Assembly: GCA_017544835.1 (NCBI GenBank)
Contig: JAFYDI010000099.1
Span: forward strand, 1 to 37,302
Origin: Lachnospiraceae bacterium
Lineage (GTDB): Bacteria > Bacillota > Clostridia > Lachnospirales > Lachnospiraceae
Direction: 5' to 3'
DNA length: 37,302 nt
The stretch's first letter is position 1, and every line of letters starts with the position of its first letter. A program made the translations under genes and the position numbers. A model generated the notes under the pieces. It worked only from the letters and a program-made list of their open reading frames with translations. It ran no database searches and was not told where the DNA came from. Positions 1-8,604 of the stretch are shown in pieces.

Positions 1-1170
1 CTTGTCTTCAACCCAGTCGCCTAAGGATGTGGTGTCGTCATTACGGCCCTTGAACCATCCGTCGTCCATTACAAGGAGCTCAACACCGGCTTCTTTGGCC
101 TTTTTGGCTAGGCTTAAGATTCGTGATTCGCTGATATTAAAGTACGCAGCCTCCCAGGAGTTAAGAAGAATCGGTCTCGGCTTGTCTGCGAACTTGCCGC
201 GTACAATGTGCTTCTTAACAAAGTGCTGCATGTTAAGGGACAGTTCCCTGTAGCCTCGCGCCGAGTAAGTCATAACCGCTTCCGGAGTCTCAAACTCCTC
301 GTCCGGTCCCAGTACCCATTCAAAGTTTAATGGGTTAATACCCGTAATAAATCTTGTCTTATAAAAACCGCTTACATCCACCGCTTCGTAGTGATTGCCC
401 GAATATATCAGGTTGAATCCGTAACAGTCGCCGGCCTCTTCCGTTGCATCCGTTTTGGTTAACATAACAAAAGGATTGCTTCTGTTGGAAGATACCCCCG
501 ATGCCGTGGAGTTCACAAATGTGTGGCTCTCTACAATCGTGTCTGTACGCTTCATCTCACGTCCCCAGTTGCCGCCGAAGGTGATTGCCTTAAGGCCTGC
601 CTCGTCGAGGTCAAGCTGCAAGCTCATGATGCGCTTTATGGTGATGTTTTCTTTCTCCAAATTCTTAAGAACTGCCCGGCGGGTGATTACGTTGCACTTT
701 TCAAAAACCGTGTAGTAAAGCACAAGTTCAACAGCTCGAACGCGCTCCTTAAGCACTACTTTAAGCTGCTTGATATCTTCGCCCGTGGGAAGCGCCGAGG
801 GCATTTTTACAAGAAGTTCAGGCTCATCGAGTACTGTCGCCTCTTTGAAGATAAAGTCCGAAGTACTGCTGCCGTCCGGGTATTTTACAAGGATAAAGGG
901 CTCGCGGAAGTCTCCTTTACCCACCGATGATACTTCAAGCAGCATGTCTTCGGTAACGGTCAAAGAATCCTTGGTATAGTTAATCGTAGTGCCCTTGCCG
1001 TGGCTGACTTTCTCTCTGGCTGCCCTCACGGAATCCGCAAACAACTCATCGCTTACGTCCGCGCGCTTACCGTAATGGTAATGCTCCAAAAGGCCTTCGT
1101 CAGTCACTCCGAATATGTATGATGTGTTGTCGGTACTTAAGAAAAATGTGTTACCTTTTACAGTAATCAT
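1..1170 (-). CDS. Alpha-galactosidase, GH36 family (3' end cut by window edge)
   Basis: This is the first 390 residues of a clan-D glycoside hydrolase, which hydrolyses terminal alpha-1,6-galactosides such as melibiose or raffinose in the cytoplasm. The visible part is the N-terminal beta-sandwich domain and the start of the catalytic (beta/alpha)8 barrel. It includes the family signature LLVMDDGWF (DDGWF at residues 369-373) and the nearby SLGDWVEDK. The nucleophile Asp (KWDxN motif) and the acid/base lie beyond base 1, so activity cannot be judged. GH36 proteins are usually about 730 residues, so roughly half is missing. The start is the ATG at 1168-1170, 9 nt after the stop of the preceding gene. 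It is the last visible member of an operon with a TetR regulator, a GH2 enzyme and a GT-B-like protein, which suggests use of galactose-containing glycans. The family is secure; the substrate is inferred. Confidence 0.9.
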   Translation of the reverse strand, partial: MITVKGNTFFLSTDNTSYIFGVTDEGLLEHYHYGKRADVSDELFADSVRAAREKVSHGKGTTINYTKDSLTVTEDMLLEVSSVGKGDFREPFILVKYPDGSSTSDFIFKEATVLDEPELLVKMPSALPTGEDIKQLKVVLKERVRAVELVLYYTVFEKCNVITRRAVLKNLEKENITIKRIMSLQLDLDEAGLKAITFGGNWGREMKRTDTIVESHTFVNSTASGVSSNRSNPFVMLTKTDATEEAGDCYGFNLIYSGNHYEAVDVSGFYKTRFITGINPLNFEWVLGPDEEFETPEAVMTYSARGYRELSLNMQHFVKKHIVRGKFADKPRPILLNSWEAAYFNISESRILSLAKKAKEAGVELLVMDDGWFKGRNDDTTSLGDWVEDK

Positions 1171-1179
1171 TCAGTCACC

Positions 1180-2682
1180 CTATCCCTTATTCTTCTCATC
1201 CATTGCAAGCCTGACCACACGCATCGCGCCGTCATATAAACCTGCCTTCTTGTTGGTCACTATACTTTCGCACATGCCTTTAAGCATGTCGCCTGAATTC
1301 ATAAAAAGGTCTACCATCTGAAGTGTATGAGGAATGTCTCTGCACTCAAGCGTTCCGTCGCCCATCTCGGCGGAGTGAATTGCTCCCCACATCTCATGCT
1401 TGCCGACTCTCTTAATAAAGAGCTTGGGCACAGGGTAAAAAGAAAGTTCGCTGGGCTTTGTAACCATTACATCGGCGCTTCTCATTAAAAGATTGGTGCA
1501 GTAAACAGCCTCGAAGATATTCTTGTGGCAGAATGCGTGAATGCCGATAACTTCCGTTTCGGGATTAAGCGCTGCCTCAGAGAAGCTTTCGGTATCCTTC
1601 CAGTTGTTAAGATGCTCGTAATATAATCCGCTCATTCCCGGTATTTCTTTCTTAAGATCTTCCCATACTGCGCCGTAGTCACCTACGTTAACGTAGAGAG
1701 CCGCTTTCTTTTGCTTGATAAAAGGAATCAGGTAGGTAATTATTGCGGCAAAGATTTCTTTCTGCGCGCCGGCACCGCCGATGGTGAGTAAGAAGCGCAT
1801 GGGCTTGCCTTCTTCAAAACGCTTCATGCGGGCCTCGCAGTCCTTCTCGATGTTCTCCACAAGCTCGTAGTCTACGTAGTGGCCTGTGTATACGATGCTG
1901 CCCTCGGGCATGGGCTTATTGACTTTTTTGCCGTTCATTCCGTTAAGGATGCGATACCCTTGATAAGCGTTCTTACACTGAATGGTGTGAATGCCGCCTT
2001 CGGTCAAGTGAAGCGCCATGGGCCAGTTATCGGGGATAGCGTTAACCACGTGCTTCATGCCTGCGTGAAGTGCCGCCTGTGCGGGCCATGCATGGGTGCC
2101 TACAACCGGTATATCCTTGGGAACGTTCTTAAATACCGGGGCCATGAGTTCCGCGTTCTTTTGATCCGAAGCGTTATATGAAAGTGCGCGGAAGCCTTCG
2201 TAATTCATGGGTTCCCACACGAATTTATTAAACAATGGGTTCTTTGAAAGTCTGGAGCCAAGGGAGTATAAGTCGTTCTGGGCGCTTATAACCTTGGTGC
2301 AGGTGGTTTCTTTGTAGGAGTTTAAGTCCATCCAGTAAGGCGTGTATCCAAGTGCTCTGGCCGCCGAAGCAATCGCCATGGAAATACGGTAGTGGCCAAA
2401 GCCCATACGGATGTTGCCTACGATGATGCCCTTCTCCATGTCCCACTCTGCCGTGCTCGTATCAACGGTTTCATCATAATGAGCATTGGTCTTGGGGTCT
2501 CCCACCAGCACATTGATAACGCCGAGAGAATCACCGATATAGGGATTCTTGCTGAGGGTCACCTTGTAGTCCCTGCCTGAGTCGTCTCCGTACTTCTTCA
2601 TGTATTTGGCTTTGGATTTAACAGCCTTTTTGTAGGTCTTATCGGACATAACGTTTCCGAAAATCACTTTAGATCTGTCCAT
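1180..2682 (-). CDS. Uncharacterised GT-B-like (MurG/MGDG-synthase-like) protein
   Basis: A 500-residue soluble protein with no signal peptide or membrane segment. I do not recognise a named family, although the layout is that of GT-B glycosyltransferases of the MurG/monogalactosyldiacylglycerol-synthase type. There is a glycine-rich N-terminal turn, GNIRMGFGHYRIS (residues 89-101, compare the GxGH loop), and a second Rossmann-like entry, FLLTIGGAGAQKE (297-309). A C-terminal stretch SADVMVTKPSELSFYPVPK (402-420) resembles the donor-binding region of MurG and MGDG synthases, which usually reads TKPG or KpGg followed by E. Here it reads KPSE. Gaps of 9-10 nt to GH36 and GH2 genes show one operon. 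A role in making or remodelling a galactoside is plausible but inferred; a degenerate, non-catalytic GT fold is possible. Confidence 0.65.
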   Translation of the reverse strand: MDRSKVIFGNVMSDKTYKKAVKSKAKYMKKYGDDSGRDYKVTLSKNPYIGDSLGVINVLVGDPKTNAHYDETVDTSTAEWDMEKGIIVGNIRMGFGHYRISMAIASAARALGYTPYWMDLNSYKETTCTKVISAQNDLYSLGSRLSKNPLFNKFVWEPMNYEGFRALSYNASDQKNAELMAPVFKNVPKDIPVVGTHAWPAQAALHAGMKHVVNAIPDNWPMALHLTEGGIHTIQCKNAYQGYRILNGMNGKKVNKPMPEGSIVYTGHYVDYELVENIEKDCEARMKRFEEGKPMRFLLTIGGAGAQKEIFAAIITYLIPFIKQKKAALYVNVGDYGAVWEDLKKEIPGMSGLYYEHLNNWKDTESFSEAALNPETEVIGIHAFCHKNIFEAVYCTNLLMRSADVMVTKPSELSFYPVPKLFIKRVGKHEMWGAIHSAEMGDGTLECRDIPHTLQMVDLFMNSGDMLKGMCESIVTNKKAGLYDGAMRVVRLAMDEKNKG

Positions 2683-2692
2683 GAATTACTCC

Positions 2693-5107
2693 TTATAAGC
2701 TTTCTGTATTGTCGCAGGTTACGTTGAATTTAAGCTCTACGCTCTCTGCATCCATAGCCTCTATTGTGAGGCTTCCGTGACCTTCGCCACGTGTCTTTAC
2801 ATAAGTGCCGCCCATACCGCCCTTAAGGCTTATGATACTTGGTCCGATAATTTCAATCGCACCTTCCGCCGTAAGTTTAAGCGGTTCGTTGTAAAAGAAA
2901 GAGACGTTTCCAAACTCATCCGTGGCTTTAATTCTGACGGAAGCTACGTCGTAGCTCTTTCTTTCTACAAGCTCGGTGAAGTCTGATTCGGCCTCTATGA
3001 ATATCTTCTTAACAGGCTTTTTAACAAGCGTCTTAACCACCTTGCCGTCCTTAATGGCTTCAAAGCGGTACTCTGTAGCCTCGGCACCCCAGTCACCTAC
3101 ATACTTGTTATAAAGCGGGGTCGCATTGGCTATACCCATCCGATGAAGCAAAATAAGCTTGATTCCAAGGCGGATAAGCTCTCCCGAAGGATGGTTAAGT
3201 CCGTTGACAGCCACTATGTTAAGAGCTCTCTTAAGGTCTCTTTTGTATGCCGCAGAGCCTTCTTCGCCCTTTTCTATTGCGTCACCGATAAAGTCGTCCA
3301 CCATGATGGGGCCGTGGGAAAGATTCTTAAAGGGCGAGTCCTCTGCACGGTACTCCTTGATGAATCGGTCGTTTTTGTACATTCTTACGCTGTCGGCGTT
3401 GGTATATATCCAGGTAACGCCTCTGTTACACGCGGGATGCTCGCCTATATCCATGGTGGAAGAAAGTTCCAACACCGGTGTATCGTCCTGTAAAGCGCTG
3501 TAAATATACGCTGCGGGCTTTAAGTTTCTGAACATGTCAAGAACTCCGTGATAGCAGATTCTGTCGCCGCTTCCGAAATCCTTGTGAGTATTGTAATCGG
3601 CCATGCACCAGCCAAAAGAACCTGCAATGTCTCTTTCGCCCGATACCGCATTAAGCACTGTTGCGTGTCTGATGGCATGCTCGCGTCTGTGTTCCTCCGC
3701 ATCATAGTTCTTGGTGGGGAACATGTGGCCGTTGTATTCGCTTATGAGGTACGCCTTACGCATGTCCGAAGTAACTTTTTTCTTCTTATCGCAGCCTGCG
3801 TTGGTTCCGTCATGCAGGAAATCGTTGTAAGTGTATACATCCTCTAAAAGGTGCGACTTCTTAATGCATCTCACGCCGCCGGTGGCTCTGGTCTTGTCAA
3901 GTTCATGAGCCGCCTTGTTGGTAGCTTCGTAGAAAGCATCGTCGTCCGGTGATTCATTGATGCGAACGCCCCAGAGGATAATCGAAGGATGATTGCGATA
4001 CTGCGTCACCATTTCTTTGGTATTCTCAACGGCAATCGCCTTCCACTCGTCTCCGCCTATATGCTGCCAGCCGGGAATCTCGGTAAAAACAAGCAATCCT
4101 ATCTCATCACACCTCTTGATAAAGTCATGTGACTGAGGATAGTGGGAAGTTCTCACCGCGTTTAATCCAAGCTCGCACTTAAGCACGTCCGCGTCCATAA
4201 TCTGCATGGACTCAGGCATCGCATAGCCTACATAAGGGTAACTCTGGTGACGGTTCAAGCCGCGAATCTTAACCTTATTACCGTTAAGGTAGAAGCCATC
4301 CGCCTTGAATTTGGCCTCTCTGAAGCCAAAAGAAATCTCCTCGGCATCAATAATCTCTCCCGACTGCTTCTGAAGTCTTACCTCAACCGCATATAGTTTG
4401 GGGGTATCTATGTCCCAGAGGGTAATGTCCTCTAAGTTAATGTCGTAAGAAACTCTCTGTCTGCCGCCCTCTACGCTGACTGCTTGCTTTCCAAGGAGTT
4501 TATCGTCTATGTAAGTCGCAACTTCCATGGACTCCGAAGCGTCTGCCACGGCTGCAGAATATGTAAGCTCGGCGGCAAGAGTCGCTTTTTTACCATCAAA
4601 ATCTATGTCGCTGTATACGAACACATCGTCAAAAGAACACCTGTCGGTCACTTCCAGGTATACGTCTCTGTAGATGCCTCCGTATGTCATATAATCAATT
4701 ACAAATCCGAAAGGGGGCTGGTTAAGCGTTTCATTGCTGTCTACCATTACCGATATACGGTTTGGGGCGCCAAAATGAAGCTTATCCGTAAGATCGATTG
4801 TAAAAGCTGTGTAGCCGCATCTGTGCGTAAGCTGTAATTCCCGATTTAAGTAAAGACTTGCTTCATGGGCGACGCCATCAAACGTAATGCGCACGCGCTT
4901 ATCCTTCCAGGCTTCCGGGATAACTACGGTCTTGTCATAAAGAAATATCCCCCGGTAAGCGGACTCGTCGAAACAGTTAAAGGGAGTGACTGCCACACTA
5001 TGAGGGAGTCTCACTGTCTCGGCGTTTCCGTCGGGTATAGCGGAGAATGGCTCCGCATCTTCGGATATACGGCTAAATTGCCAGTCGTTGTTTAAGTAAA
5101 TTATCAT
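2693..5107 (-). CDS. Glycoside hydrolase family 2 (beta-galactosidase-type)
   Basis: An 804-residue GH2 enzyme with the usual order: jelly-roll sugar-binding domain (about 1-150), Ig-like domain (about 155-262), TIM-barrel catalytic domain (about 265-540) and C-terminal beta domains. The acid/base is in VRINESPDD (Glu385) and the nucleophile in LISEYNGH (Glu457). Other barrel signatures are GLNRHQSYP (283-291), NAVRTSHYPQ and FTEIPGWQ. It has no signal peptide, so it is intracellular and probably acts on an imported oligosaccharide. GH2 includes beta-galactosidases, glucuronidases and mannosidases. Beta-galactosidase is my preference because of the RTSHYP and NE motifs and the alpha-galactosidase in the same operon, but specificity is unproven. 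It starts 11 nt after the tetR stop and is followed 10 nt later by the GT-B-like gene. Confidence 0.88.
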   Translation of the reverse strand: MIIYLNNDWQFSRISEDAEPFSAIPDGNAETVRLPHSVAVTPFNCFDESAYRGIFLYDKTVVIPEAWKDKRVRITFDGVAHEASLYLNRELQLTHRCGYTAFTIDLTDKLHFGAPNRISVMVDSNETLNQPPFGFVIDYMTYGGIYRDVYLEVTDRCSFDDVFVYSDIDFDGKKATLAAELTYSAAVADASESMEVATYIDDKLLGKQAVSVEGGRQRVSYDINLEDITLWDIDTPKLYAVEVRLQKQSGEIIDAEEISFGFREAKFKADGFYLNGNKVKIRGLNRHQSYPYVGYAMPESMQIMDADVLKCELGLNAVRTSHYPQSHDFIKRCDEIGLLVFTEIPGWQHIGGDEWKAIAVENTKEMVTQYRNHPSIILWGVRINESPDDDAFYEATNKAAHELDKTRATGGVRCIKKSHLLEDVYTYNDFLHDGTNAGCDKKKKVTSDMRKAYLISEYNGHMFPTKNYDAEEHRREHAIRHATVLNAVSGERDIAGSFGWCMADYNTHKDFGSGDRICYHGVLDMFRNLKPAAYIYSALQDDTPVLELSSTMDIGEHPACNRGVTWIYTNADSVRMYKNDRFIKEYRAEDSPFKNLSHGPIMVDDFIGDAIEKGEEGSAAYKRDLKRALNIVAVNGLNHPSGELIRLGIKLILLHRMGIANATPLYNKYVGDWGAEATEYRFEAIKDGKVVKTLVKKPVKKIFIEAESDFTELVERKSYDVASVRIKATDEFGNVSFFYNEPLKLTAEGAIEIIGPSIISLKGGMGGTYVKTRGEGHGSLTIEAMDAESVELKFNVTCDNTESL

Positions 5108-5118
5108 AGCGGGATCCT

Positions 5119-5703
5119 TTATTTGGTACGAATTCCTTCAACTATAATGCCTACTACTTCATCAATCGCTTTTTGATATGAGATTTTGTTGGAAATCAAG
5201 ATGTCTCGCTGGAAGAATTGTTCCAACGCGGCCTCATACATCAATTTTACCAACAGTATGTTAACGGGTCTGATAACGCCTTCTTTCTGTCCCTGCTCCA
5301 AAAGCGCTATGGTGGTCTCCCATCCGCTTTCCAGGCGTTTCTCAACTTCCTTGTAGATTACGGGATACTTCTCTTTAAGAAGATAGAGCTTTTCAAAATC
5401 AATTTCTTTGTAGCTCTCAGGCATTACGCCAAGTATCTTTCTAATCTTGTCAAGAGTGGACAAAGAATGGTCGCTTAATACTTCCTGCTCACTTTTCTTA
5501 ATGCCGTCAAAGAGGTAATCAACCATGGCAAGGAACAATTCTTCCTTGTCGTTAAAAACAACGTACATGGTCTTCTTGCTGATGTGGCAATAGGATGCTA
5601 CATCGTCCATGGTGAACTTAAGGCCTTTTTGATTGAACAGGTTAATGCAGGCCTGCATAATTGATTCTTTTAATTCTTCTGTACTTTTCTGACTCTTTGG
5701 CAT
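5119..5703 (-). CDS. TetR/AcrR-family transcriptional regulator
   Basis: A 194-residue regulator. Residues ~9-55 form the TetR helix-turn-helix (SIMQACINLFNQKGLKFTMD, then DVASYCHISKKTMYVVFNDK). The remaining helical part is the ligand-binding and dimer domain, whose inducer is unknown. It is the first gene of the galactosidase operon, 11 nt before GH2, so it most likely controls the operon and itself. Its promoter region contains repeated GGAAAC/GTTTCC half-sites, annotated separately, that overlap the predicted -35 to -10 spacer. The start ATG has an AGGA ribosome site about 6 nt upstream. Confidence 0.9.
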   Translation of the reverse strand: MPKSQKSTEELKESIMQACINLFNQKGLKFTMDDVASYCHISKKTMYVVFNDKEELFLAMVDYLFDGIKKSEQEVLSDHSLSTLDKIRKILGVMPESYKEIDFEKLYLLKEKYPVIYKEVEKRLESGWETTIALLEQGQKEGVIRPVNILLVKLMYEAALEQFFQRDILISNKISYQKAIDEVVGIIVEGIRTK

Positions 5704-5715
5704 ATTAATTCCTCA

Positions 5716-5779
5716 TTTTGGAAACTGGTTTTAATGTTTTGGTTTCCTTTACTGTAACAGATTTTGGAAACCCGCGCAA
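5716..5779 (-). promoter_or_regulatory. Promoter and candidate operators of the tetR-galactosidase operon
   Basis: A minus-strand promoter reads TTGCGC (5774-5779), 17-nt spacer, TACAGT (5751-5756). Three copies of a TTTTGG(A/T)(A/T)(A/T)C(C) element lie at 5716-5725, 5737-5747 and 5762-5772. The middle copy is inverted relative to its neighbours at the GGAAAC/GGTTTCC core. The rightmost copy lies inside the spacer and the middle one just downstream of the -10. This placement fits repression by the TetR protein encoded immediately downstream; which pair forms the true operator is inference. Confidence 0.6.
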
Positions 5780-5784
5780 CAAAA

Positions 5785-5807
5785 AAAGCACCGAAAATCG
5801 GTGCTTT
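5785..5807 (-). terminator. Rho-independent terminator after pepD
   Basis: A 10-bp stem (AAAGCACCGA with TCGGTGCTTT) and 3-nt loop is followed on the minus strand by a run of seven T residues. It lies just after the pepD stop and separates it from the tetR operon. Confidence 0.9.
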
Positions 5808-5826
5808 CAATTGTGCAAAAGTACTG

Positions 5827-7239
5827 TTACTCCGCAATAACCTTTAATATGTAGTTCCACACACGCTCGGCTGATGATAAAGACAAGCGTTCTTTGGTGG
5901 TATGAATGTCGAACATGTTGGGTCCGAAAGAAACACAGTCAAGGCCGGGAATCTTCTTGGCAAATACGCCGCATTCGAGGCCTGCGTGAAGTGCCTGAAT
6001 CTCAGGCTCGGAGCCATACATCTCACGGTATACGCTTACCATCTTATCACGAAGAGGCGATTCTTTCCTGTATGCCCAGCCGGGATATTCACCGCGTACA
6101 CTGCTGATAGCGTGGTGCGTGGTTGCAATATCTATAAGGTTCTTGATAAGCTCGTCCTTCTTGGCATCGTCGTTGCTGCGAACGGAGATGCTTAAAGACA
6201 CTCCTCTTTCGTCCATGGCGATAATGCCGTGGTTGAGGCTTGTCTCCACAAGTCCTTCGATGTCCTTACTCATGGAGATGACACCGTTTGGAAGACTTGT
6301 AAGGAAGTGACTTAATGTAGTGTCTGAATTTCTGTACCACTTAAGGCTCTCGGGCTTGGAAGCAATACGATCCATTGTTAAACGGGCGCCGGCCTCTACC
6401 GACAGGTAGTTCTCAAGAATCTCGTACTTAATAATCTCGAAAAGTTCAGGCTCAACGGGCTTGCAAAGTACAACAGCTTCGCATGAGTTGCAGATAGCGT
6501 TGTCTGCGGTACCGCCCTTTATGGAGTTAAGTCCCATAAGGAGCTTGGCATCGCTTAACTTGGCCAGGACTTGTCCCATTAATACAATGGCGTTGGCTCT
6601 GCCCTTATCTATCTCGGTACCGGAGTGGCCTCCGAGTAAACCATCGATTGTAATCTTGTATACGGCTCCGATATCCTCTTTAACTTCGTTCATGGGGAAT
6701 CTGAAGTCGATTCTGGCACCGCCCGCACAGCTTACGAGGAAGATTCCCTCTTCTTCGGAGTCTATGTTAAGCATGGTGGTAGCCTTACAAGGTGATAAAT
6801 CAATAACTGCCGCACCGAGCATGCCTACTTCTTCGTCGACCGTAACCACAAGCTCGAGTCTGGGTAACGCGTGAGTCTCATCCGCAAGCAATGCAAGACC
6901 GTATGCCACTGCAATACCGTCATCGCCGCCTAAGCTTGTACCTCTTGCGTAGAGAAAATCTCCGTCTGTCTGAAGGTCAAGACCTTCTGTAGTCATATCG
7001 ATGTCTCTGTCGGCATCGTGAACAGCCACCATGTCCATATGACCCTGGATAATGATGGGCGCTTTGTCCTCACAGCCTTTGGATGCCTCTCTTATAATAA
7101 TTACATTATTGGCATCGTCCTGATGGTACTCAAGGTTATGGTCTACAGCAAACTTAACGAGCCAGTCGCTGATAATCTTGGTATTGCCCGAACCATGGGG
7201 CATGGTGCAGATTTCTTTAAAATAATCTAAATATGTCAT
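5827..7239 (-). CDS. pepD: Aminoacyl-histidine dipeptidase, peptidase family M20C
   Basis: A 470-residue cytosolic metallodipeptidase of the PepD/carnosinase-like M20C family, which cleaves Xaa-His and other dipeptides. The di-zinc site and catalytic base are visible: GHMDMVAV (His67, Asp69), SLGGDDGIA (Asp106), TVDEEVGMLGA (Glu136-Glu137) and, near the C-terminus, FDIHTTKERL carrying the last metal ligand. The length matches the family (~480). It lies 75 nt downstream of rplT with a small inverted repeat but no T-run between them, so it could be partly co-transcribed with the ribosomal operon. It ends at a clear terminator. Confidence 0.95.
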   Translation of the reverse strand: MTYLDYFKEICTMPHGSGNTKIISDWLVKFAVDHNLEYHQDDANNVIIIREASKGCEDKAPIIIQGHMDMVAVHDADRDIDMTTEGLDLQTDGDFLYARGTSLGGDDGIAVAYGLALLADETHALPRLELVVTVDEEVGMLGAAVIDLSPCKATTMLNIDSEEEGIFLVSCAGGARIDFRFPMNEVKEDIGAVYKITIDGLLGGHSGTEIDKGRANAIVLMGQVLAKLSDAKLLMGLNSIKGGTADNAICNSCEAVVLCKPVEPELFEIIKYEILENYLSVEAGARLTMDRIASKPESLKWYRNSDTTLSHFLTSLPNGVISMSKDIEGLVETSLNHGIIAMDERGVSLSISVRSNDDAKKDELIKNLIDIATTHHAISSVRGEYPGWAYRKESPLRDKMVSVYREMYGSEPEIQALHAGLECGVFAKKIPGLDCVSFGPNMFDIHTTKERLSLSSAERVWNYILKVIAE

Positions 7240-7263
7240 TGTCCATTCTCTTTAACGAATCAT

Positions 7264-7283
7264 CCCGCAGATTGCTCTGCGGG
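7264..7283 (-). repeat. Inverted repeat between rplT and pepD
   Basis: CCCGCAG and CTGCGGG are separated by 6 nt. No T-run follows in the minus direction, so it is not a canonical intrinsic terminator. It could be a weak attenuator or an mRNA end-stabilising hairpin that lowers pepD expression relative to rplT. Confidence 0.5.
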
Positions 7284-7314
7284 AAGTAATTTCGTAATCT
7301 GTATTGTGTCTGAC

Positions 7315-7737
7315 TTATGCTTCCACTGCTTCTGCTGTAGCCTCAGCCTTAGCTGCTGCCTTCTCTGCCTTCTTAGCTTCCTTGTCAAGAGCCTTCTTAA
7401 CAACATCGCAAAGAGTCTTGAAATCCTTGGAATCGTTAACAGCGAGGTCTGCAAGCATCTTTCTGTTCATATCAACACCTGCTGTCTTTAAGCCAAACAT
7501 GAACTTTGAATAGGAAAGACCGTTAAGTCTTGCTGCAGCGTTGATACGTGCGATCCAAAGCTGTCTGAACTGACGCTTCTTCTCCTTACGTCCTGCGTAA
7601 GAAGATGTAAGAGCTCTCATAACTGCCTGTTTAGCGGTTCTGTACTGTTTGGAACGAGCTCCTCTGTAGCCCTTAGCGAGCTTTAATACTCTATTATGCT
7701 TTTTCTTGGCATTTAAGCCACCTTTAATTCTTGCCAT
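7315..7737 (-). CDS. rplT: 50S ribosomal protein L20
   Basis: L20 binds 23S rRNA early in 50S assembly, and in Firmicutes and E. coli it also represses its own operon. The N-terminus ([20 protein letters not shown]) and [20 protein letters not shown] are diagnostic. At 140 residues it is longer than the usual ~117 because of an Ala/Lys/Glu-rich tail (about residues 118-140, [20 protein letters not shown]). It is 22 nt downstream of rpmI. Confidence 0.98.
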   Translation of the reverse strand: MARIKGGLNAKKKHNRVLKLAKGYRGARSKQYRTAKQAVMRALTSSYAGRKEKKRQFRQLWIARINAAARLNGLSYSKFMFGLKTAGVDMNRKMLADLAVNDSKDFKTLCDVVKKALDKEAKKAEKAAAKAEATAEAVEA

Positions 7738-7759
7738 TTCTATTCCTCCATACTACTTC

Positions 7760-7957
7760 TTACATGTAAGGTAAGATCTTCTTCATATTCTTTACATTTG
7801 TTTCATCAGTGATAGCGGGCTTTCTTAAGTTACGCTTTCTCTTTGTAGTCTTCTTGGTTAAGATATGGCGCTTGTAAGCCTTGTTTCTCTTTAACTTACC
7901 GGTTCCTGTAACTTTAAAGCGCTTTGCAGCTGCTCTGCTTGTTTTCATCTTGGGCAT
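7760..7957 (-). CDS. rpmI: 50S ribosomal protein L35
   Basis: A 65-residue, highly basic protein starting [20 protein letters not shown] and containing [20 protein letters not shown], characteristic of L35. The start has an AGGAGG ribosome site a few bases upstream. It lies between infC and rplT as in most Firmicutes. The 86-nt infC-rpmI gap contains a direct repeat of GCGTCGC that may form a small hairpin, but I see no separate promoter there. Confidence 0.98.
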   Translation of the reverse strand: MPKMKTSRAAAKRFKVTGTGKLKRNKAYKRHILTKKTTKRKRNLRKPAITDETNVKNMKKILPYM

Positions 7958-8043
7958 GATTGTTCCTCCTAAGTATTTGAAAATTTGTTAGTATGGGATG
8001 CGACGCAAAGCGACGCTTTCTCTCAACTTATATTTATCCGACG

Positions 8044-8553
8044 TTAGTTCTTCTTGCCGGCTAAAAACATGGTCATGGAACGGCCTTCAACCTTGGGCGC
8101 CTTTTCAATAACGGCTGCGTCTGCAAGACCTTCCGCGAAATCGTCAAGGATGTGTTTGGATGTCTGCATGTGAGCCATCTCACGTCCTCTGAAACGAAGT
8201 GTTACCTTGACTCTGTCGCCTTCCTTAAGGAATTTTCTTGCGGCATTAATCTTGGTATTTAAGTCGTTGGTGTCAATGTTGGGTGTTAAACGAATTTCCT
8301 TAATCTCAACTACGTGCTGCTTCTTCTTGGCTTCTTTCTCGCGCTTCATCTGTTCGTATTTGAACTTGCCGTAGTCTACGATACGACATACGGGAGGCTG
8401 TGCCGTGGGCGCAATCTTAACAAGATCCACACCTGCTTCATCGGCTAATGCCTGTGCTTCCTTAGAAGACATGATTCCGAGCTGCTCGCCGTTTTCTCCG
8501 ATGACACGAACTTCTTTGTCACGGATCTGTTCATTAATCATTAATTCGCTAAT
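8044..8553 (-). CDS. infC: Translation initiation factor IF-3, probable ATT start
   Basis: IF-3 binds the 30S subunit and discriminates against non-canonical start codons. Landmarks are SELMINEQIRDKEVRVIGENG at the N-terminus, the linker and basic helix region KYEQMKREKEAKKKQ, and the C-terminal DRVKVTLRFRGREMAH. I choose the ATT at 8551-8553 as the start because a perfect GGAGGG lies 7 nt upstream (8561-8566), giving 169 residues, the usual length. The in-frame ATGs at 8566-8568 and about 8577 have no ribosome site, and the first overlaps the GGAGGG itself. An ATT start is known for infC in E. coli and Geobacillus, where it allows IF-3 autorepression. A longer reading frame extends to 8661 but runs through leader secondary structure. 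Confidence 0.93.
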   Translation of the reverse strand: MSELMINEQIRDKEVRVIGENGEQLGIMSSKEAQALADEAGVDLVKIAPTAQPPVCRIVDYGKFKYEQMKREKEAKKKQHVVEIKEIRLTPNIDTNDLNTKINAARKFLKEGDRVKVTLRFRGREMAHMQTSKHILDDFAEGLADAAVIEKAPKVEGRSMTMFLAGKKN

Positions 8554-8604
8554 AGTCTTACCCTCCATAAAGTACATCCCGCGTCCGGGAGCGAATATTG
8601 TCAA

